Shown piece by piece: positions 1-5,396 of a DNA stretch of 12,453 bases. The position numbers were made by a program, and so were the translations under genes. Below the pieces are notes generated by a model. That model was not told the DNA's origin and searched no databases. It saw only the letters and a list, made by a program, of their open reading frames with translations. How positions within the stretch are numbered: the first letter of the stretch is position 1; each line of letters starts with the position of its first letter. The DNA comes from Merdivicinus sp050943495 (GTDB taxonomy: Bacteria > Bacillota > Clostridia > Oscillospirales > Ruminococcaceae): assembly GCA_050943495.1 (NCBI GenBank), contig JBMNPH010000026.1:1-12453 (forward strand). Reading direction: 5' to 3'.

Positions 1-212
1 TCGACCTTCGCCATACAGTACGCGGTCGCTTCCACCACAAGATTATCCTTACTGCCGAAATAATAGATCAAACCTGCTTTGGTGACCTTACACGCATCCG
101 CCAGTTTCTGCATTCCGGTATTTTCCAAGCCATTTTCGCAAAAGACATTGAAGCATATCTCCAACAATTCTTTTGCGCGTTCCTCATTTCTCCTCGGATT
201 GATTATTTTCAC
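1..212 (-). CDS. TetR/AcrR-family transcriptional regulator, N-terminal part (cut by window edge)
   Basis: About 70 codons are visible, from a GTG at 212 to the window edge, so the C-terminal ligand domain is missing. The visible part is the TetR DNA-binding domain: a helix starting RNEERAKELLEICFNVF, then GLENTGMQKLADACKVTKAG, then the recognition-helix end LIYYFGSKDNL, which matches the family pattern (G...T...IA...GVS.G..Y.YF.SK..L). GTG is the only usual start between the upstream in-frame TAA and the domain. A purine-rich AGGGA lies almost directly against it, closer than a normal ribosome site, so the exact start is uncertain. A dyad resembling a TetR-family operator lies 18-35 bp upstream, suggesting autoregulation. 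The regulated target and ligand cannot be told from here. The family call is secure; the function beyond DNA binding is inference. Confidence 0.85.
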   Translation of the reverse strand, partial: MKIINPRRNEERAKELLEICFNVFCENGLENTGMQKLADACKVTKAGLIYYFGSKDNLVVEATAYCMAKV

Positions 213-229
213 TCCCTTTTCATAAGATT

Positions 230-247
230 ACTTAACAATCGGTAAGT
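230..247. promoter_or_regulatory. TetR-type operator dyad
   Basis: The sequence ACTTAACAATCGGTAAGT is an inverted repeat with arms CTTAAC/GGTAAG (one mismatch pair) around AATC. It closely resembles the ACTTACCGATCGGTAAGT-type sites bound by many TetR/AcrR regulators. It sits just upstream of the partial TetR gene that starts at 212, so self-repression is the simplest reading. No confident -35/-10 pair was identified around it. Confidence 0.55.
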
Positions 248-563
248 TTACGCTGCTAAAAAAAGACAAACACAAATATGTTATTTGCCCGCTCGCATTT
301 TCTTTCTATAAATCGGTTAGTTTTATTTTATCATATAAACAACTGTGCTTCAAGAACTAAACAAAAATTCCACAAATCAGACAATATTTTTAGATACCTT
401 CTATCACCTTTGCCAAAAATGGCAATTACAAAATATCCGGCTGTTCATTCAAAGATCTACTTCCCGACCTTTCGTGAAAAGGTTCTCGGCGAAAAATGCA
501 AACAGGCTCTGAGGCGACTATTTTTCAGTTATCTCAGAATCTGCTATCGTTCAATCGCATTTA

Positions 564-589
564 GAAAGCCTCCGGGGAATGGGGCTTTC
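564..589 (-). terminator. Hairpin downstream of the methyltransferase gene, possible weak terminator
   Basis: GAAAGCC (564-570) pairs perfectly with GGCTTTC (583-589) around a 12-nt loop. It lies 25 bp beyond the methyltransferase stop codon, where a terminator would be expected. Reading on the minus strand, the tail after the stem is TAAATGCG, not a proper T-run, so intrinsic termination would be weak. It could be only an RNA-stabilising hairpin. Confidence 0.25.
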
Positions 590-614
590 CGCAAACGGAA
601 AATTAAGAAAAACA

Positions 615-1373
615 TTATAACGGTTTTTTTACTGTGTATAATACAAAGGTATCGTAAAACACAATTTCGTTTCCGGCATGAAAAACCGTTTTTCTAAGCC
701 CATCAAAGAATTTACTCCGATAAGGTTCTGGTATCACGATGTGATCACAGTGCGTACCACAAAAAGCGACATATTCATCTGCGTTCATTTCTCGCTTTCC
801 ATGGTATTCTCGCTTTTCAAAATCCACATACCCATAATGGAGGGCGTTGGTATAACTGAACGAACCGTGTTTATATTCTGTTTCCGGTTTGAAATAGGCC
901 GTATAAACCTGTTGGATTTTATGGAATAGTTCTTCATTTGGCGTTTTATAATCCGCTTTGGTCATCATCATTGCCAACGTTCCGCCCGGCTTTAGCAAAT
1001 CAAAGGTTTTCGAAAAGGCGATCTCTTCAGGAATCCACTGGATGGTCGCCGCAGAATAGATCATATCGAATTTTTGACAGCCAAAATCATGGGGAATGAA
1101 GTCATCATTTACAATGTGAAAATTCGGATAATGACTGTACTTGCGATTCATTACCTCATACAAATGAGAACCAAGCTCGATTGCATGGTAATTGCAGCCC
1201 GTATTCAGAATAGGGTCTGTTGCCTGTCCGGTTCCCGGCCCTAACTCCAGCACGTCTTTTTCGGGCGTAATTTCGGCATACGCAATTAAATCAGCAAAAA
1301 GTTCCGCGCAGTAACGTGGCCTATACTTGTCAAATTGCTCTGGTATTGTGTCAAATACTTTCCTGAATTCCAT
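615..1373 (-). CDS. Class I SAM-dependent methyltransferase
   Basis: This 252-aa soluble protein has the Rossmann-type methyltransferase fold of the UbiE/trans-aconitate methyltransferase-like group. Motif I is VLELGPGTG at residues 41-49 (SAM-binding glycine loop). The acidic residue ending strand 2 is E66 in AIELG. ND at 90-91 would contact the adenine. Motif IV is DMIYSAATIQW (103-113), and LLKPGG (126-131) is the classical post-motif turn. The C-terminal 110 residues, rich in His, Tyr and Phe, would form the substrate lid; the substrate cannot be predicted, and it is probably a small molecule. The ATG at 1373 is preceded by a GAAGGGAAGG purine stretch at good spacing. The gene has its own promoter-like sequence about 35 bp upstream and is separated by 105 bp from the membrane-protein gene before it, so it is probably a separate transcript. 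It appears complete and intact. Confidence 0.9.
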   Translation of the reverse strand: MEFRKVFDTIPEQFDKYRPRYCAELFADLIAYAEITPEKDVLELGPGTGQATDPILNTGCNYHAIELGSHLYEVMNRKYSHYPNFHIVNDDFIPHDFGCQKFDMIYSAATIQWIPEEIAFSKTFDLLKPGGTLAMMMTKADYKTPNEELFHKIQQVYTAYFKPETEYKHGSFSYTNALHYGYVDFEKREYHGKREMNADEYVAFCGTHCDHIVIPEPYRSKFFDGLRKTVFHAGNEIVFYDTFVLYTVKKPL

Positions 1374-1409
1374 TTTCTTTTCCTTCCCTTCTGTATGTAA
1401 AATGAAAAC

Positions 1410-1440
1410 AGCATACCTTTTCGATATACTGTGGTATCAA
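1410..1440 (-). promoter_or_regulatory. MerR-like promoter of the methyltransferase gene
   Basis: On the minus strand, a -35 box TTGATA (1440-1435) and a -10 box TATGCT (1415-1410) are separated by 19 bp, which is longer than the usual 17 and typical of promoters activated by MerR-family regulators. A dyad ATACC ... GGTAT (1437-1433 and 1417-1413) is centred exactly on the spacer centre (1425), as in MerR-family operators. A second dyad, ACAGTATA/TATGCTGT (1432-1425 and 1415-1408), overlaps it. The expected start of transcription leaves a leader of about 30 nt before the ATG at 1373. No MerR gene is in the window, so the regulator would be elsewhere. Confidence 0.4.
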
Positions 1441-1478
1441 ATAGGTGTGCCGGTAATGACACAAGGAATGCAGAGTGT

Positions 1479-2159
1479 TTACTTTCTCTTGAATCCCTGT
1501 ATTAACATGATGACCGATATCAGAACAATGATACTATAGATGATTGCGCTGGTAGCAGCAGTCAAAATCAGCATTTTTTTCAAATCGGAAGAAGATGAAT
1601 TCACCATAATCAATGTATTTTGCAGAGTCAAAACGGACACGAGCGCGTCAATAAAATTGATGGTCCGCAGCTCGGTGATCAGTATATTTCCAGTGTGATT
1701 CCTCATTTTCCGCCGAATATGGAGGGATGCCATGGTAATTTTATAGGTCGTGTATGCAGCCATGGCAATTGCAGGAATCTGATCCATATCCACCGGTTTT
1801 TCCATAACAGCCATCATGGATATTGGCACGATCAGCGCCAGATCCAGCAGAAATAACAGCGCACAGCTGCCTAGGTAAGTCCTGTGCCGATGAATGATTT
1901 GCTGCTGTTCACTCCGCGTCCTATTTTTCCGTTCAGAGTACAGGATCATTCCGCGAATTGCGACTAAAAGAAAATAAAACACACCGATACTGCCGTGCCA
2001 TACCGATAAAAGAGAAAGCCCCAAATATCCGTTATAAAGCGCAAAGAGAACAGTAAATCCCATGGAAACATAAGCGCCTACCGCTGTCTGAAAGGTATAA
2101 TCTTTCTGCCAGTTTTTTATAAATTCCTTTACTTTTTGAAATTCATTGCCGCTTATCAT
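1479..2159 (-). CDS. Integral membrane protein of unknown function, about six TM segments
   Basis: From the preferred ATG at 2159 the protein is 226 aa. This start has AAAGGA about 8 nt upstream; an upstream in-frame start at 2204 would lie deep inside the regulator gene and lacks a better site. Hydrophobic segments lie at about residues 25-45, 50-74, 97-118, 127-147, 165-187 and 196-220, with basic loops (ERKNRTR at 76-82, RRKMR at 149-153) and a basic C-terminus GFKRK, consistent with cytoplasmic ends. I recognise no catalytic motif or named family. The start overlaps the 3' end of the TetR gene by 17 nt, so translation is probably coupled. The arrangement (TetR followed by a membrane protein) suggests that the regulator controls this protein, possibly for export or membrane stress, but that is only inference from context. 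Confidence 0.75.
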   Translation of the reverse strand: MISGNEFQKVKEFIKNWQKDYTFQTAVGAYVSMGFTVLFALYNGYLGLSLLSVWHGSIGVFYFLLVAIRGMILYSERKNRTRSEQQQIIHRHRTYLGSCALLFLLDLALIVPISMMAVMEKPVDMDQIPAIAMAAYTTYKITMASLHIRRKMRNHTGNILITELRTINFIDALVSVLTLQNTLIMVNSSSSDLKKMLILTAATSAIIYSIIVLISVIMLIQGFKRK

Positions 2160-2748
2160 ACCGATATCCTTTCGGCCGGACACACTCCTCAATGATAGCG
2201 GCAATCCTATCGATTTCGTCTGTACAACTCCGATTCAGCCATTCACGGATAATTGCCGCAACACCTTCTACATAATAAGCAACATAGTATTCGTGCCATT
2301 CACCCGGCACTCCAAAACGTTTCAGAATCGGGCAAAAGATCTCTTTTTTCAAGTTATCGTAACGCAAGTGGCTCTGCATTCCGGCAGGATTGCGAAATGC
2401 CGCTCGATAGATCTTTTGATTGTCTTTTATAAACCGAAGATATGGCAGCAGATACTCCCTCGTAATCAGCACAAGGTCACTCAATTCCTGCTCTCCGAGC
2501 TGATGGAATATCTCTTTCCGGATTTCAGAAAAGTATGCAATAAATCTTTGATTTACTGTTTCCAGCGTTTCATTTACCAAATCCGCAATCGTCTCATAAT
2601 GAAGGTAAAACGTGGATCGATTCACACCCGCTTTTTCACAGATTTCCTTTATGCTGATGTATTCCAGATCTTTCACTTCAAGCAGAGAAATCAGTGCCTC
2701 ATCCATACGGAGGGCGGTATTAAAATATTTACTTTCTGACTTATTCAT
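2143..2748 (-). CDS. TetR/AcrR-family transcriptional regulator with Firmicutes-type C-terminal domain
   Basis: This is a full-length 201-aa regulator. The N-terminal HTH domain covers about residues 5-60, with YISIKEICEKAGVNRSTFYL followed by HYETIADL, the recognition-helix pattern of the family. The C-terminal part (about 75-195), with FIKDNQKIYRAAF and YYVAYYVEGVAAIIREWL, matches the TetR C-terminal domain common in Firmicutes (the PF14278 type, as I recall it; not searched). The ATG at 2748 has GAGGGCGGGAA just upstream. The gene is 20 bp after a small membrane-protein gene and overlaps a larger one by 17 nt, so the three form one operon. A perfect dyad overlaps the operon's probable transcription start and is a likely binding site, implying autorepression relieved by an unknown ligand. 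Confidence 0.9.
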   Translation of the reverse strand: MNKSESKYFNTALRMDEALISLLEVKDLEYISIKEICEKAGVNRSTFYLHYETIADLVNETLETVNQRFIAYFSEIRKEIFHQLGEQELSDLVLITREYLLPYLRFIKDNQKIYRAAFRNPAGMQSHLRYDNLKKEIFCPILKRFGVPGEWHEYYVAYYVEGVAAIIREWLNRSCTDEIDRIAAIIEECVRPKGYRYDKRQ

Positions 2749-2768
2749 TTCCCGCCCTCTGTGTCAAT

Positions 2769-3128
2769 TTATTTGGCTTCTTCCGTGATTTCTTTTGCAA
2801 GCTGCATGATCTCAAAAGCGTATTTTCTTTTCCCCTTCTCAAGCAGCTTTTTGTAAATCGGATAATTGATACTGACTCCCGCAATGCCGATGATTCCCAG
2901 AACAATTCCCAAAATAAACAAGCTGGTACCGCCGTTTCCAAGTACGCCCATGGAAATGGTCATTCCCAATCCCAGCACAAGAGCCATGATCACACCAAAA
3001 GTGTACACAAAAATACTTGCCGTGCTCTTTGCCTTTCGATCTAGTTTTTTCAGCGCCATTACTTTTGATGTGTTTTTGGGCGCGTATTCATTGGCAATCG
3101 CTTCTGCATAAATTTTGTCTGTGTTCAT
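2769..3128 (-). CDS. Small two-TM membrane protein, first gene of the TetR operon
   Basis: The 119-aa product begins MNTDKIYAEAIANEYAPKNT, a soluble N-terminal segment with several Lys. Two hydrophobic segments follow (about 38-62 and 68-88) and then a basic amphipathic tail (KKLLEKGKRKYAFEIMQLAK, 93-112). I recall very similar small proteins from clostridia that automatic pipelines label 'dihydropteridine reductase'. Nothing here looks like a reductase: there is no nucleotide-binding glycine motif, so I would not transfer that name. The ATG at 3128 is preceded by AAAAGGGGA, a clear ribosome site. It is the first gene after the promoter at 3180-3208 and lies 20 bp before the TetR gene, so it is probably under that regulator's control. 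The function is unknown. Confidence 0.85.
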   Translation of the reverse strand: MNTDKIYAEAIANEYAPKNTSKVMALKKLDRKAKSTASIFVYTFGVIMALVLGLGMTISMGVLGNGGTSLFILGIVLGIIGIAGVSINYPIYKKLLEKGKRKYAFEIMQLAKEITEEAK

Positions 3129-3157
3129 TGTAAAGTCCCCTTTTCTTTATTATTTTA

Positions 3158-3208
3158 TCAGTTCCAACTGACACTTGTTATTATAGGGGATTTACTTCCA
3201 AAACGGAA
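3158..3208 (-). promoter_or_regulatory. Promoter and operator of the TetR/membrane-protein operon
   Basis: On the minus strand there is a perfect -10 box TATAAT (3185-3180), with a weak -35 TTCCGT (3208-3203) at 17-bp spacing. A perfect 14-bp dyad TCAGTTGGAACTGA (3171-3158) begins 8 bp after the -10 box and thus covers the expected transcription start. That is the classical place for a repressor site, and the TetR protein encoded in this operon is the obvious candidate. The leader to the ATG at 3128 is about 45 nt. Confidence 0.55.
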
Positions 3209-3295
3209 CAACATCATTTGTATTTTGTGATGATTTCAGAAATTGTTTTCATGCTTTGCGGAGGCGGTGGATTTTCTCCTCAACCTGCTGCCGAA

Positions 3296-4165
3296 TCATT
3301 TGATGAACTCTTTACAGATCAGACTCACGGTAATGGAAGTGTTCAAACAAAAGGCGTCGATGGGATAAATTTCCCGGATATATCCGTGCCAATACCGGTC
3401 CTTCCAGAACTGGATGATTTCCTCATCGGTTTTGCCGCTTTTTTTCCATTCCACAATCTCTTGGGCCGCATTTTCGCTTGCTGATTTCATATGCTGCAGG
3501 AAAAATTCGGCCTGCTTTTCATTTAAAATTCCATAATGGGGAGCAAGCAGCTTTTTGATGGGAAGGTCTAAAACACGTTCGATGGATTTCATGGTCAGAT
3601 CATAGCCTACAAGGTAAGCGGGCATAATGGTTTTTTCTCCGTCATAAACACCCAGTGTTTCCGTAGAAAGCAGGAGTTGCTGGTCTTTGCAGTAAAATCC
3701 CACCGAACATTTCGTATGTCCCGGCAAATTGATGACTTCAAACTGCAGATCTCCCGCTTCTATGCTATCTCCATCTTCACAGGGGATATCTACTTTTAAG
3801 TGATCGCCTAAAAACTCATAATCATCCATACCGCAAGTGTGAGCAAATTTAGAGTCCAGTTCTTTCATCACTTTTTTTGCGCCATCTCGCTGAAAAATAT
3901 CTGCGGCATACTTCCCCGCGGCAACTTTGGCATTGGGATAATATTGAAGAACATATGCACTGCCAAGCGCGTGATCGTAATGAGAATGGGTCAGAAAAAT
4001 ATAGTCCAGTTCCCGGTCTCCGAGAATCTCCCGGATGTTTTTTGCCACCTGAAATCCGGTAAACCCAAAACCAGAATCATAGAGGATCGAGGTCTTTCCG
4101 TCATCTAGGAGAAAAGCACTGTCTCCTTTTAAATATCTTACATCGTATATTTTCAAGTCTTTCAT
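3296..4165 (-). CDS. Metallo-beta-lactamase-fold hydrolase
   Basis: The preferred start is the ATG at 4165 (289 aa), with AAAGGCG about 8 nt upstream. A 13-codon in-frame extension to 4204 is open but has no comparable site. The protein carries the family metal signature LTHSHYDHALG with H60, H62, D64 and H65, then LPGHT (H150) and APHYG (H210). At the position where the bridging Asp is usual the sequence reads STETLG, so E169 may take that role or the second metal site may differ. The rest shows the alternating strands of a glyoxalase II/lactonase-like hydrolase, and the C-terminal 80 residues (SASENAAQEIVEW and onward) are helical. The substrate is unknown; the fold covers thioesters, lactones, flavoproteins and others. 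It lies 72 bp after the broken Xre gene and may be the only intact gene at the end of that transcription unit. No signal peptide is seen, so it is cytoplasmic. Confidence 0.88.
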   Translation of the reverse strand: MKDLKIYDVRYLKGDSAFLLDDGKTSILYDSGFGFTGFQVAKNIREILGDRELDYIFLTHSHYDHALGSAYVLQYYPNAKVAAGKYAADIFQRDGAKKVMKELDSKFAHTCGMDDYEFLGDHLKVDIPCEDGDSIEAGDLQFEVINLPGHTKCSVGFYCKDQQLLLSTETLGVYDGEKTIMPAYLVGYDLTMKSIERVLDLPIKKLLAPHYGILNEKQAEFFLQHMKSASENAAQEIVEWKKSGKTDEEIIQFWKDRYWHGYIREIYPIDAFCLNTSITVSLICKEFIK

Positions 4166-4237
4166 ATGGTAACGCCTTTCTTCTCTCTTTGACCCAATCC
4201 CCACGGGGAAGGCCCCATTTTCTGCACATGTAAATTT

Positions 4238-4732
4238 TTAATGGTAAAGGTGGTTTTCCACAAACGCCATCATCTGGTTATTTTGATATCCGTATTCCAC
4301 GACAGCCACCAATGGCGCAAAGCCAATCGCCCACGGCTTCCGCAGCACAAAGAGCAGCACGACAGCGGCCATCAGAATCAGTCCCAGAATTACAAACAGC
4401 AGAATGTGATCCCTGCGCCACTTTTGTTTCGAATAGGATTTTCTCTCTTCTAACGAGAATGCACTGGACTTCGAGACTGCAATGAGATTCACATCTGCTT
4501 TCTGCCGGAACTTTTCGTCAGAAAATCCTTCCCCGGATAACAGCTCATTGATGCTGACATGAAATTCTTTTGAAAGCAGTTGGAACATTTTAATATCCGG
4601 CAAATAGGTCCTGCTCTCCCAGCGGGAAATGGTCTTATTGGTCACACCGACTTTTTCTCCCAGCTTTTCCTGTGTAAGGCCCGCCTACCGACGCAGCGTG
4701 GCGATGAATTTTCCTGTTTTGACCTGATCCAT
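4238..4732 (-). pseudogene. Xre-family regulator with C-terminal membrane segment, interrupted by an amber codon
   Basis: Starting at the ATG at 4732 (GGAGG about 10 nt upstream) the frame reads MDQVKTGKFIATLRR, then TAG at 4687-4685, then AGLTQEKLGEKVGVTNKTIS and RWESRTYLPDIKMFQLLSKE in the same frame to 4238. This is one continuous Xre/Cro helix-turn-helix domain, whose usual form here is LRxxxGLTQExLxEKxGVTNKTxSRWE, with the amber at the variable position after LRR. A single base change (CAG, AAG or GAG to TAG) explains it. After the DNA-binding domain come ISINELLSG-type residues and then one TM segment (HILLFVILGLILMAAVVLLF). Full length would be about 164 aa. A shorter product starting at the GTG at 4645 would lack helices 1-2 and could hardly bind DNA. 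It is either a pseudogene or a sequencing error, or less likely is read through. Confidence 0.8.
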
Positions 4733-4783
4733 CCTGTTCACACCTCCAATGATAGAATACATCTTCTGCTGTGAGATTTCCTC

Positions 4784-4824
4784 CCCACAAAACGCGAATC
4801 GCTGATTCTACATGGATTTGTGGG
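4784..4824. other. Nested hairpin in the leader of the Xre gene
   Basis: Two nested perfect stems lie in the 131-bp gap between the frameshifted gene and the Xre gene. The outer stem is CCCACAAA (4784-4791) with TTTGTGGG (4817-4824). The inner stem is GAATC (4796-4800) with GATTC (4804-4808) around a 3-nt loop, and unpaired bases separate the stems. No T-run follows on the minus strand, so it is not an ordinary intrinsic terminator. It may be an RNA structure in the transcript or an operator. Confidence 0.35.
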
Positions 4825-4863
4825 TATCTGGACCTTTCTGTCAGCTGGTCAATATACAGATTT

Positions 4864-5344
4864 CTAACCGATATTGCCGTAAAGCCAGGCGATTCCATAC
4901 ACCGTATTTCCTTCCCGAATCTCCTCCTCATATCGCAGATATAAGCCGATTGTGATCTCCAATGTCTGGATGGAAAGAAAATAGTTGGGGTCATCCTCTC
5001 CCGCGGCGCTATTCTTTTCGGCATATGACCTTTCCCGTAAACAGGATGTGTGGACTGGGCTGAAAGTTGTCGTCGGCGGGATCGGCCGGGAAGGTACCGA
5101 TTGGGATCAGAGAGATCGCTGCCATCGGAGAACCTGTTGCACGGAATGCCTCCTCTGTTTCATACACCTCGATCTGACTTCCAATTCCATAGATCTCCAT
5201 CTGACAAGGTCCTTTCGGCATTTCACTGCACTCTTCATAATTATCAATATGGATGTTCAGCGGTATCTCCATTTCCTCCGACTTGAAGCAGCCCATCTTT
5301 CCCTCGTCATAATCTGTAAAATGCCGGAAATACAGTTTTGTCAT
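4864..5344 (-). pseudogene. Acidic protein of unknown function, disrupted by a frameshift
   Basis: The ATG at 5344 has AAGGAGGAA about 8 nt upstream and opens MTKLYFRHFTDYDEGKMGCF, continuing through GSQIEVYETEEAF to PSPHILFTGKV. There the frame runs into a stop at 5009. One frame over, from about 5028, the sequence continues with the same acidic character: SYAEKNSAAGEDDPNYFLSI, QTLEITIGLYLRYEEEIREG and a TAG at 4864. Joined, the product is about 160 aa, probably beta-rich and soluble, with no motif I can name. The break lies within a GGGAAAGG stretch, where a single inserted G (or a 2-nt loss) would explain it. The gene lies 52 bp after the 458-aa unknown gene and is likely co-transcribed with it. 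Either the gene is decaying or the assembly has an indel here. Confidence 0.65.
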
Positions 5345-5396
5345 GGAATGTTCCTCCTTCAAATTCACAATTCCGCCATCGGAGCATTTCAAAGCA

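Larger units (their letters stand above)
213..614. other. Gene-free region between the TetR gene and the methyltransferase gene
   Basis: This AT-rich stretch of about 400 bp lies between the 5' end of the partial TetR gene and the 3' end of the methyltransferase gene. I could find no convincing coding sequence on either strand. The longest open frame on the plus strand (278-697) has no ribosome site, a composition unlike protein, and runs into the methyltransferase gene. The region holds the TetR operator at 230-247, a small hairpin with arms CCTTT/AAAGG near 470-482, and a stronger hairpin at 564-589. Confidence 0.6.

Noticed and set aside
278..697. Plus-strand open frame of 139 codons
   Set aside because: It has no ribosome site, its composition is unlike protein (many Lys, Arg, Phe and Ile in random order), and it overlaps the 3' end of the methyltransferase gene.
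2146..2739. Plus-strand open frame of 197 codons
   Set aside because: It is exactly antisense to the TetR gene, which has a clear HTH domain and ribosome site; this frame is only its shadow.
4166..4204. Upstream start for the hydrolase at 4204
   Set aside because: It adds 13 charged residues without a ribosome site; the ATG at 4165 has AAAGGCG at good spacing and opens directly into the first strand of the fold.
4196..4220. CCCC/GGGG hairpin between the Xre and hydrolase genes as a terminator
   Set aside because: The stem is only four base pairs and has no T-run on either strand.
4635..5024. Minus-strand open frame starting MPKRIAPRERM
   Set aside because: Arg/Ser-rich and without a motif. 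The neighbouring frame over 5028-4864 gives a protein-like acidic continuation of the upstream gene, and the Xre domain lies in another frame.
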